Positions 41,948 to 49,743 of a stretch of 64,000 bases of DNA are shown piece by piece. How positions within the stretch are numbered: position 1 is the stretch's first letter; each line of letters opens with the position of its first letter. Where the stretch lies: positions 248,001-312,000 of the forward strand of contig CAWCJS010000006.1 in assembly GCA_963795795.1 (NCBI GenBank), given 5' to 3'. The translations under genes were made by a program, and so were the position numbers. The stretch is from Palsa-504 sp963795795 (GTDB taxonomy: Bacteria; Actinomycetota; Actinomycetes; Streptosporangiales; Streptosporangiaceae). Below the pieces are notes generated by a model. The model worked only from the letters and a program-made list of their open reading frames with translations. It did not search any database and was not told the origin of the DNA.

Positions 41948-42240
41948 CAGTCAGCTCCTCGCGGGCTTGGCGGGATTACGCGGGACGGCACCGGGTCGTA
42001 ACCGCCGGGATGGAACGGATGGCATCGGGCGATGCGCTTGACCGCGAGCCACAGCCCGCGCGCCGCGCCGTACTCGGCCAGCGCGGTGAGCGCGTACTCG
42101 CTGCACGAGGGCGCGAACCTGCACCGCGGGGCCAGCAGGGGGCTCACGAACCGCCGGTAACCCGCGATCGGGACCATGAGCAGCCGGGCCGGCACCGTCG
42201 CGGTGCGACCCGTGCCGATCTCAGTTTGTGTCTGTGGCAT
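41944..42240 (-). CDS. yidD: membrane protein insertion efficiency factor YidD
   Basis: A 98-residue protein with the hallmark APRCRFAPSCSEYALTALAEYG and ARCHPFHPGGYDPVP. The N-terminal amphipathic helix (LLMVPIAGYRRFVSPLL) associates with the membrane. ATG 42240 lies inside the 3' end of rnpA (20-base overlap). It stands in the rpmH-rnpA-yidD-yidC order. Confidence 0.94.
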   Translation of the reverse strand: MPQTQTEIGTGRTATVPARLLMVPIAGYRRFVSPLLAPRCRFAPSCSEYALTALAEYGAARGLWLAVKRIARCHPFHPGGYDPVPSRVIPPSPRGADW

Positions 42241-42589
42241 TACCGACGCGTGTCCCAACCTGCCGCCGCAGCAACCTGCCGATCACCAGATCCAGATCCG
42301 CGGCGAGATCCGGCTGGCTCGCGTGCGCGGCCGCAGCATTTGCGCGCACCACAAGAAGGCTACCGCCAGGAAGCGACTGAAGGTACCCGCGCATGAGCTC
42401 ACGAAGCCGCCGCTTGACGCGGTTCCTGGTTACCGCCGACCCTACCGCCCGGCTGACCACGAATCCCACGCGGGCTGGCTCCAGGTCATGGGCGCCATCG
42501 GCCCGCGCCAGCAGGTGGCCTACTACCAGCGGCCGGCCCGCGCGGATCCCGGTGCGCACGGTGAGCACGAACTCCGCACCCCGGCGCAT
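42221..42589 (-). CDS. rnpA: ribonuclease P protein component
   Basis: A 122-residue protein with the RNR motif RNRVKRRLRELMRG (about 55-68) that contacts tRNA precursor and the RNase P RNA. The start is shown as ATG 42589. The frame remains open upstream through residues LPPQSR, which resemble the usual RnpA N-terminus, but no ATG, GTG or TTG occurs there, so a CTG start at about 42607 is possible. Confidence 0.92.
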   Translation of the reverse strand: MRRGAEFVLTVRTGIRAGRPLVVGHLLARADGAHDLEPARVGFVVSRAVGSAVTRNRVKRRLRELMRGYLQSLPGGSLLVVRANAAAAHASQPDLAADLDLVIGRLLRRQVGTRVGNATDTN

Positions 42590-42609
42590 CCGGGACTGGG
42601 GCGGCAGGA

Positions 42610-42747
42610 TCAGGCACTCAGCTTTTCGCGGCCCTTGTGCCTGCGGGCCGCGAGAACGGCACGGCCGGCCCGGGTGCGCATCCGCAGCCGGAAACCATGC
42701 GTCTTCGCGCGGCGCCGATTGTTTGGCTGGAACGTGCGCTTACTCAC
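42610..42747 (-). CDS. rpmH: 50S ribosomal protein L34
   Basis: A 45-residue, very basic protein (SKRTFQPNNRRRAKTHGFR, then MRTRAGRAVLAARR). Start GTG 42747. It is 20 bases before rnpA, and divergent from dnaA. Confidence 0.97.
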   Translation of the reverse strand: MSKRTFQPNNRRRAKTHGFRLRMRTRAGRAVLAARRHKGREKLSA

Positions 42748-42872
42748 TGGGGCTCCAGGTGAAGGGATCGCGACAACGCGTGGGCATAACGACGTACAGC
42801 CCGCGGATTCATCACAGGCTACCATCTGGAAGACCGCCGTTTGCCAGGCGTCTCCCGCCGCCGCGGCTTAGG

Positions 42873-42961
42873 CTGTGGAAAGCTGTTGTCCCCGAGCTGT
42901 CGCGGTCACCGTGTGCAGCCGGGATGCCACGTGCACAACATGTGGATAGTTCTGTGGATCG
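42873..42961. promoter_or_regulatory. DnaA-box-like sites upstream of dnaA
   Basis: The gap between rpmH and dnaA (42748-43004) contains TGTGGATAG at 42941-42949 and TGTGGATCG at 42953-42961 (complements of CTATCCACA and CGATCCACA), plus TGTGGAAAG near 42874 and TTGTCCCCG near 42885. They could mediate dnaA autoregulation or form one half of a bipartite origin. Confidence 0.55.
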
Positions 42962-43004
42962 TGGGCCCTGGCTCGCGGTATGGGGATGCGAGGGGAGCGC
43001 ACAG

Positions 43005-44519
43005 GTGGCAAATTCAGACCTGGCAGAAGTGTGGGCTCGATCCCTCGAAGGACTGGCCGACCTGCAGATCCAGCCGCACCAGCGGGCCTGGCTGAAGCTG
43101 ACCCGCCCGCTCGGGCTGGTGGAGAACACGGCCCTCATCGCCACCCCGAACGAATTCGTCAAGGAGCAGCTGGAAACCCGCCTGCGCCCCCTGCTCACCC
43201 AGGCCCTGTCCCAGCAGCTCGGCCGTGACATCCAGCTCGCGGTCACCGTCGATCCCGCGCCACCGTTCGCGATGGCCGCCGGAGCGGGCGTCGCCGACCT
43301 CATCGCCGAGCCTGCCGGGCCCCGCGTCCAGGGGCTCGGCGGGGCCCTCGACGCGGACGACGGCCCGCGGCACACGGCGCAGCTCCCCGAGCCCCAGGAC
43401 GCGGGGATACACGAGCCCGTCCACCACGACCCCGACCGCCACGGAGCCATCCCGGCGGGCCCGCCCGGTCCCCGCCTGGGCGGCACCAGGCTCAACTCCA
43501 AGTACACCTTCGAGACGTTCGTGATCGGGTCCAGCAACAGGTTCGCCCATGCGGCGGCCGTCGCGGTCGCCGAGGCGCCCGCCAAGGCGTACAACCCGCT
43601 GTTCGTGTACGGCGACTCGGGTCTGGGCAAGACGCACCTGCTGCACGCGATCGGGCACTACGCGCAGACCCTCTACTCCGGCCTGAAGGTCAGGTACGTG
43701 AGCTCGGAGGAGTTCACCAACGATTTCATCAACATGATCAGGGACGCCAAGCAGGACGGCTTCCGGCGCCGGTACCGCGACGTGGACGTGCTGCTCGTCG
43801 ACGACATCCAGTTCCTGGAGAACAAGGAAGGCACGCAGGAAGAGTTCTTCCACACCTTTAACACCCTGCACAACGCCAGCAAGCAGATCGTGATCTCCAG
43901 CGACCGCGCGCCCAAGCGCCTGGTCACGCTGGAGGACAGGCTGCGCAGCAGGTTCGAGTGGGGCCTGCTCACCGACGTGCAGCCGCCCGAGCTCGAGACC
44001 CGCATCGCCATCCTGCGCCGCAAGGCGATCCAGGAAGGGCTCAACGCGCCGCCCGAGGTGCTCGAGTACATCGCCAGCCGGATCTCCACCAACATCAGGG
44101 AACTCGAGGGCGCGCTGATCCGGGTGACGGCGTTCGCCAGCCTCAACCGGCAGTCCGTCGACCTCCAGCTGGCCGAGATCGTCCTCAAGGACCTCATCCC
44201 CGAGGCCCAGGGGCCGCAGATCACGGCTGCGACGATCATGGGCCAGACCGCGTCCTACTTCGGCCTGTCCATCGAAGACCTCTGCGGGACCTCCAGGTCC
44301 CGGGTGCTCGTCACCGCCCGGCACATCGCCATGTACCTGTGCCGCGAGCTCACCGACCTGTCGCTGCCTAAGATCGGCCAGCAGTTCGGCGGGCGGGACC
44401 ACACCACGGTCATCAACGCCGACAGGAAGATCCGCTCCCTGATGGCCGAGCGGCGGTCGATCTACACTCAGGTCACCGAGCTCACCAACCGCATTAAGCA
44501 GCAGGCCCGGGCGGGCTGA
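43005..44519 (+). CDS. dnaA: chromosomal replication initiator DnaA
   Basis: 504 residues. Domain I (about 1-85) precedes a variable His/Pro/Gly-rich domain II (about 90-160). The AAA+ domain III has GDSGLGKTHLLHAIG (Walker A) and VLLVDDIQFLENK (Walker B). Domain IV ends with LTDLSLPKIGQQFGGRDHTT, which reads DnaA boxes. GTG 43005 follows AGGGGAG; frames extending upstream to 42393 cover rpmH antisense and are not real. Confidence 0.98.
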   Translation: MANSDLAEVWARSLEGLADLQIQPHQRAWLKLTRPLGLVENTALIATPNEFVKEQLETRLRPLLTQALSQQLGRDIQLAVTVDPAPPFAMAAGAGVADLIAEPAGPRVQGLGGALDADDGPRHTAQLPEPQDAGIHEPVHHDPDRHGAIPAGPPGPRLGGTRLNSKYTFETFVIGSSNRFAHAAAVAVAEAPAKAYNPLFVYGDSGLGKTHLLHAIGHYAQTLYSGLKVRYVSSEEFTNDFINMIRDAKQDGFRRRYRDVDVLLVDDIQFLENKEGTQEEFFHTFNTLHNASKQIVISSDRAPKRLVTLEDRLRSRFEWGLLTDVQPPELETRIAILRRKAIQEGLNAPPEVLEYIASRISTNIRELEGALIRVTAFASLNRQSVDLQLAEIVLKDLIPEAQGPQITAATIMGQTASYFGLSIEDLCGTSRSRVLVTARHIAMYLCRELTDLSLPKIGQQFGGRDHTTVINADRKIRSLMAERRSIYTQVTELTNRIKQQARAG

Positions 44520-44851
44520 CCGGCCCCGGCGAGTTATGCGCACAGTTTGTGGACAACATTGTGGAAGACATTCGGATAACCGGGGGACAACCAGTGGCAA
44601 GCCCGTGCCGCCGCCGCTGCAGGCCACAGCAGGGCCGCCGCCGTCCCCCGGCCGCACGCCGCGCCTGTGCGCAGCAAAGGCCAGCTGACCAGCGCGGACA
44701 TCGGTTGTCCCCATATCCACCGCACCTATGACTATGACGTTTATCTAAATAGGAAAAGAACAACACCGAAGTAGGCCCTGTGGGCCAGGACGACGCAGAA
44801 CCACTGCTAACCCCCCATGCTGCGCACACTGATACGTAGGAGGCAGTTCTC
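44520..44851. other. oriC candidate (dnaA-dnaN intergenic region)
   Basis: This 332-base gap contains a perfect box TGTGGACAA (44548-44556), a near box TGTGGAAGA (44560-44568), TTGTCCCCA (44704-44712) and ATATCCACC (44713-44721). An AT-rich stretch follows at about 44727-44770 that could serve as unwinding element. In streptomycetes and mycobacteria oriC lies here. No gene is visible in it. Confidence 0.75.
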
Positions 44852-45955
44852 GTGAAGCTCCAGGTTGAGCGCGATCAATTGGCGGAAGCCGTGGCCTGGA
44901 CCGCCCGGGCGCTGCCGACCCGCCCGACCGCCCCGGTGCTCGCCGGGATGCGCCTGCACGCGGGAGCGGAACTCACCCTGTCGACCTTCGACTACGAGGT
45001 CTCGGCCCAGGCCACGGTGCCGGTTACCACCGACGAGGAGGGGACGATCCTGGTGTCCGGCCGCCTGCTGGCCGAGATCACCAGGTCGCTGCCCGCCAAG
45101 CCGGTCAGCCTGGTCACCGACGGCACCCGAGCCACGCTCAAGTGCAGCAGTGCCACCTTCACCCTCGTCCTGCTGCCGGAGGAGGAATACCCGACGCTGC
45201 CCGAGATGCCGCCGCTGGCGGGAACCGTGGGCAGCGACGCGCTCGCCTCCGCCATCAGCCAGGTGGCCATCGCGGCCGGCCGCGACGACACCCTGCCCGT
45301 GCTGACCGGCGTCAGGATCGAGATCGCGGGCGACACGCTGACCCTGATCGCCACCGACAGGTACCGGCTGGCCATCCGCGAGCTGCGCTGGAACCCCGCC
45401 CGCCCGGACCTCGACACGGCCGTCCTGGTCCCCGCGCGGGTACTCGGCGAGACGGCCCGCGCCCTCACCTCGGGGGCCGAAGTGTCGATATCGCTCGGCG
45501 GCGACAGCCTCATCGGCTTCGCGGGCGCCGGGCGGCAGACCACCACCAGGCTGCTGTCCGGCGAGTACCCCAAGACCCAGTCGCTCCTGCCCGCCGAGTT
45601 CAACGCCACCGCGGAACTGTCGGCCGGCTCATTCGCCGAGGCGGTCAAGCGGGTCGCGCTGGTCGCCGATCGGAACACCCCCGTGCGCCTGGCCTTCAGC
45701 CCCGGCCAGCTCGTGCTCGAGGCAGGCGCATCGGAGGAGGCACAGGCGGTGGAGGTCCTCGAGGCGGCCTTCGAGGGCGATGACCTGCAGATCGCCTTTA
45801 ACCCGCAGTACCTGCTCGACGGGATCGGGGCGATCGACACCGACGTCGCCAGGATCTCCTTCACCTCGCCGACCAAGCCCGCGGTCCTCTCGGGCAAGAG
45901 CGAGCGGGACCCCGACTACCGGTACGTGCTCATGCCGATCCGGTCGGCCGGGTAA
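44852..45955 (+). CDS. dnaN: DNA polymerase III beta sliding clamp
   Basis: A 367-residue protein made of three clamp repeats; it begins MKLQVERDQLAEAVAWTAR and ends RYVLMPIRSAG, the conserved hydrophobic partner-binding end (PMRL-type). It encircles DNA and holds polymerase III. GTAGGAGG lies eight bases before the GTG start. Position after dnaA is standard. Confidence 0.98.
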   Translation: MKLQVERDQLAEAVAWTARALPTRPTAPVLAGMRLHAGAELTLSTFDYEVSAQATVPVTTDEEGTILVSGRLLAEITRSLPAKPVSLVTDGTRATLKCSSATFTLVLLPEEEYPTLPEMPPLAGTVGSDALASAISQVAIAAGRDDTLPVLTGVRIEIAGDTLTLIATDRYRLAIRELRWNPARPDLDTAVLVPARVLGETARALTSGAEVSISLGGDSLIGFAGAGRQTTTRLLSGEYPKTQSLLPAEFNATAELSAGSFAEAVKRVALVADRNTPVRLAFSPGQLVLEAGASEEAQAVEVLEAAFEGDDLQIAFNPQYLLDGIGAIDTDVARISFTSPTKPAVLSGKSERDPDYRYVLMPIRSAG

Positions 45956-45982
45956 CGGGCGAACGCCCTCTAGTCTCAATCT

Positions 45983-47134
45983 GTGTACCTCACCCGGCTG
46001 GCCCTGACGGACTTCAGGTCCTACGCGGACACCTCCGTCGAGCTAGGTCCGGGCGTAACCACCTTCACCGGGCTGAACGGGGAGGGCAAGACCAACCTGG
46101 TCGAGGCCGTCGGCTACCTGGCCACGCTGGGCAGCCACCGGGTCGCCACCGACGCGCCGCTGGTCAGGCAGGGAGCCGAGCGCGCGATCGTCAGGGCGGC
46201 CGTCACCGGAGTCGGTGGCAGCGCGCTGGTCGAAGTCGAGCTCAACCCGGGCCGCGCCAACCGGGTCAGGCTCAATCGCGCGCCGCTGCCGCGGCCGCGC
46301 GACATCCTCGGCACGGTACGCACGGTGCTGTTCGCTCCGGAGGACCTGGCCCTGGTCAAGGGTGACCCCGGCGACCGCCGCAGGTTCCTCGACGACCTGC
46401 TCGTCGCTACCGCGCCGCGGTACGCGGGCGTCCGTGCGGACTACGAACGGGTGCTGCGGCAACGGACCGCCCTGCTGAAGTCGGCAGGCGCCCGGGGTCA
46501 TCTGCGCGGTGCGGCGCGCGAGTCCGTGACGGCCACGCTCGACACGTGGGACGCGCAGCTCGCCCGGGCGGGCGCGCCGCTGCTGGCCGGGCGGATGCGC
46601 CTGGTCGCCGCGCTGCGGCCGCATGTGTCCACCGCGTACGACGCGGTATCCGGCGATCACTCCGGTGACGGGTCTGACGGGTCTGCCATCGCCTACCGCG
46701 CCTGCGTCGACGCGATCGGCCCCGATGACCAGCCGCCCGTGGTCGAGGCCGCCATACTCAAGGCGCTGGCCGGGGTCCGGGCCAGCGAGCTCGACCGCGG
46801 CGTCTGCCTGGTCGGGCCGCACCGCGATGAACTCGAGCTGTCCATCCGCGGGCTGCCCGCCCGCGGCTACGCGAGTCACGGTGAATCGTGGTCGCTCGCC
46901 CTCGCCCTGCGCCTGGCCAGCTTCGCGCTGCTCAGAGAGGGCGGGGAGGATCCGGTGCTCATCCTCGATGACGTGTTCGCGGAGCTGGATGTGGGGCGCA
47001 GGGAACGCCTGGCCGTGCTGGTCGCCAGCGCCGAGCAGGTCCTGATCACGGCCGCGGTCCCGGCGGACATCCCCGGCCTGCTGACCGGCCCGCGGTTCCA
47101 CGTCGAGGCCGGCGTGATCAGCCGTGCCGGCTGA
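45983..47134 (+). CDS. recF: DNA replication and repair protein RecF
   Basis: A 383-residue SMC-like ATPase: Walker A TGLNGEGKTNLVEAVGYL (about 31-48), ABC signature SHGESWSLALALRLA and Walker B PVLILDDVFAELD near the C-terminus. It loads RecA at gaps with RecO and RecR. GTG 45983 is preceded by TAGTCT (45971-45976) at six bases, so it may have its own leaderless promoter despite lying 27 bases after dnaN. Confidence 0.96.
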   Translation: MYLTRLALTDFRSYADTSVELGPGVTTFTGLNGEGKTNLVEAVGYLATLGSHRVATDAPLVRQGAERAIVRAAVTGVGGSALVEVELNPGRANRVRLNRAPLPRPRDILGTVRTVLFAPEDLALVKGDPGDRRRFLDDLLVATAPRYAGVRADYERVLRQRTALLKSAGARGHLRGAARESVTATLDTWDAQLARAGAPLLAGRMRLVAALRPHVSTAYDAVSGDHSGDGSDGSAIAYRACVDAIGPDDQPPVVEAAILKALAGVRASELDRGVCLVGPHRDELELSIRGLPARGYASHGESWSLALALRLASFALLREGGEDPVLILDDVFAELDVGRRERLAVLVASAEQVLITAAVPADIPGLLTGPRFHVEAGVISRAG

Positions 47135-47654
47135 CCGCGCGAGCCCGGACCGCGCTCGCCTGGCCGCGCAGGCGCTCGCCGAAGCCAAGGCGGACGCGCG
47201 CGCCCGGGGCGACCTGCCCGCCGACCGGCCGGGAACCGGGCCGCAGACCCCGGCGAGCGGGACCGATGCGCCCGCCTCAGGCCGGGGGCGTCCTCGCCGG
47301 GACGATCCGCAGCGGCTGGCCGGCGCGATCGACGGCCTGCTCGACACGCAGGGCTGGCAGCAGCAGGCGGCGATGGGCTCGGTCTTCGGCCGCTGGGCGG
47401 AGATCGTCGGCCAGGACCTGGCTGCGCACACCAGCCCGGATAGCTTCGCCGACGGGGAACTCGCGGTAATCGCCGACTCGACGGCCTGGGCGACCCAGGT
47501 CCGGCTGCTCTCGTCGGTCCTCGTGGCCCGGCTCAACGCCGAGCTCGGCCAGGGCACGGTGCGCAGGGTGAAGGTTCGCGGCCCGGCCCCGCCGCGCCAG
47601 CGCGGCGCCTGGCGCGTCCCGGGCAGCAAGGGCCCGGGCGACACCTACGGATAG
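47124..47654 (+). CDS. DciA/DUF721 family protein
   Basis: A 176-residue protein. A charged, Pro-rich N-terminus (1-55) precedes the DUF721 domain (GSVFGRWAEIVGQDLAAHT, DGELAVIADSTAWATQVRLL). DciA proteins help load the DnaB helicase in bacteria that lack DnaC/DnaI, and the Rv0004 homologue sits at this position. It overlaps recF by 11 bases (GTG start). Confidence 0.88.
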   Translation: MPADRASPDRARLAAQALAEAKADARARGDLPADRPGTGPQTPASGTDAPASGRGRPRRDDPQRLAGAIDGLLDTQGWQQQAAMGSVFGRWAEIVGQDLAAHTSPDSFADGELAVIADSTAWATQVRLLSSVLVARLNAELGQGTVRRVKVRGPAPPRQRGAWRVPGSKGPGDTYG

Positions 47655-47768
47655 CAGGCCAAGACGGCCCAGGTTGTCGTGGGTCGCAGGTAAAATGGAA
47701 GAGCGCAAGGATGGCCACATCGTGGGGGGCTGGGCTGCGCACTTTCTGAAGCAGGATGGAGTTTCAGC

Positions 47769-49691
47769 TTGTCCTACGATGCACGTTCGATCACGGTACT
47801 CGAGGGCCTCGAAGCGGTCCGTAAGCGACCCGGGATGTACATCGGCTCGACGGGCGAGCGGGGCCTGCACCATCTGGTCTACGAGGTCGTGGACAACTCC
47901 GTCGACGAGGCGCTCGCAGGTGAATGCGACACCATCAACGTGACGCTGCTCGCCGACGGCGCAGTGCGCGTCCAGGACAACGGCCGTGGCATCCCCGTGG
48001 ACGAGCACCCGGTGGAGCACCGTCCCGCCCTCGAGGTCGTGATGACCACGCTGCACGCGGGCGGCAAGTTCGACGGGAAGTCCTACGCGGTATCCGGCGG
48101 GCTCCACGGCGTCGGCGTGTCCGTGGTGAACGCCCTGTCCTGGATGGTCGAGGTCGAGGTCCGCAGGGACGGCCACGTCTGGACCCAGGACTACGAGCGC
48201 GGCGAGCCGATGGGCCCGGTGGTCCGCGGGGCCGCCACGCAGGACCGGGGCACCACGACCACGTTCTGGCCCGACAGCCAGATCTTCGAGACCACCGAGT
48301 GGTCCTTCGAGACGTTGTCCAGGCGGCTGCAGGAGATGGCGTTCCTCACCAAGAACCTGCTCATCACGATCACGGACGAGCGGCCGGACAAGGAGCGGTC
48401 GGCGCAGTACCGCTACGCCGGGGGGATCGCCGACTTCGTGCGGTACCTGAACGCCTCCAAGGAGCCGGTGCACGGCTCGATCATCGACTTCGAGGAGGAA
48501 GCGCAAGGGATATCCGTCGAGATCGCGATGCAGTGGACCGGGGCGTACACCGAGTCGGTGCACACGTTCGCGAACACGATCAACACGGCCGAGGGCGGCA
48601 CCCACGAGGAGGGCTTCCGCGCCGCGCTCACCACGATCGTCAACAAGTACGCGCGCGACCAGAAGCTGCTGCGCGAGAAGGACGACAACCTGACCGGCGA
48701 CGACGTCCGCGAGGGCCTGACCGCGATCGTCTCGGTCAAGCTCGCCGAGCCGCAGTTCGAAGGGCAGACCAAGACCAAGCTGGGCAACACCGAGGCCAAG
48801 TCGTTCGTGCAGAAGGCGAGCAACGACCACCTGCGGGACTGGTTCGACCGCAACCCGGGCGAGGCCAAGGAGATCATCAACAAGGCCAGCCAGGCCGCGC
48901 GCGCCCGGATCGCCGCGCGCCAGGCGCGCGACCTGACGCGCAAATCGCTGCTCGGCTCGACGTCGCTGCCGGGCAAGCTGGCCGACTGCCAGTCCACCGA
49001 TCCGGCGGAATCCGAGATCTACGTGGTCGAGGGCGACTCGGCCGGCGGCTCCGCCAAGGGCGGCCGGGACCCGAAGTTCCAGGCCATCCTGCCCATCCGC
49101 GGCAAGATCATCAACGTGGAGAAGTCGCGCATCGACCGCGTGCTGAAGAACACCGAGGTCCAGTCGCTGATCACCGCGCTCGGCACCGGCATCTACGACG
49201 AGTTCGACATCACCAAGCTGCGCTACAACAAGATCATCCTCATGGCCGACGCCGACGTGGACGGGCAGCACATCACGACGCTGCTCCTCACGCTGCTGTT
49301 CCGGTTCATGAAGCCGCTGGTCGAAGGCGGGCACGTGTACCTCGCCAACCCGCCGCTCTACAAGATCAAGTGGGAGGGGCGCGGCGTCAAGCCCGGCTAC
49401 GCCTACAGCGACGCCGAGCGCGACCGGGTGATCGAGGCCGGCATCGCGGAGGGCCGCAAGGACCCGCGCCCACGCGATGGCGTGCAGCGGTTCAAGGGCC
49501 TGGGCGAGATGAACGCCGAGGAGCTGTGGGAAACCACGATGGACCCGGCGCGGCGGATCCTGCGGCAGGTGACGCTCGACGACGCCGCCCAGGCCGACGA
49601 GCTGTTCAGCGTGCTGATGGGTGAGGACGTCGAGGCGCGCCGCTCGTTCATCACCCGCAACGCGAAGGACGTCAGGTTCCTGGACATCTGA
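47769..49691 (+). CDS. gyrB: DNA gyrase subunit B
   Basis: A 640-residue ATPase subunit. GHKL motifs: VDNSVDEALAG and VQDNGRGIPVDEH. TOPRIM motifs: VEGDSAGGSAKGGRD and ADADVDGQHI. The start is TTG 47769 after GGATGGAG. With GyrA it introduces negative supercoils; standard order after recF-DciA. Length is typical for the actinobacterial form. Confidence 0.97.
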   Translation: MSYDARSITVLEGLEAVRKRPGMYIGSTGERGLHHLVYEVVDNSVDEALAGECDTINVTLLADGAVRVQDNGRGIPVDEHPVEHRPALEVVMTTLHAGGKFDGKSYAVSGGLHGVGVSVVNALSWMVEVEVRRDGHVWTQDYERGEPMGPVVRGAATQDRGTTTTFWPDSQIFETTEWSFETLSRRLQEMAFLTKNLLITITDERPDKERSAQYRYAGGIADFVRYLNASKEPVHGSIIDFEEEAQGISVEIAMQWTGAYTESVHTFANTINTAEGGTHEEGFRAALTTIVNKYARDQKLLREKDDNLTGDDVREGLTAIVSVKLAEPQFEGQTKTKLGNTEAKSFVQKASNDHLRDWFDRNPGEAKEIINKASQAARARIAARQARDLTRKSLLGSTSLPGKLADCQSTDPAESEIYVVEGDSAGGSAKGGRDPKFQAILPIRGKIINVEKSRIDRVLKNTEVQSLITALGTGIYDEFDITKLRYNKIILMADADVDGQHITTLLLTLLFRFMKPLVEGGHVYLANPPLYKIKWEGRGVKPGYAYSDAERDRVIEAGIAEGRKDPRPRDGVQRFKGLGEMNAEELWETTMDPARRILRQVTLDDAAQADELFSVLMGEDVEARRSFITRNAKDVRFLDI

Positions 49692-49743
49692 TCCGCCGGC
49701 CGTGAGGCGTGGCTGGTTCTATCCGTGAGTAGGGATTGCGAAA

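Noticed and set aside
47277..49334. 685-residue minus-strand frame opposite gyrB
   Set aside because: Long open frames antisense to GC-rich genes are expected; gyrB on the plus strand has all motifs.
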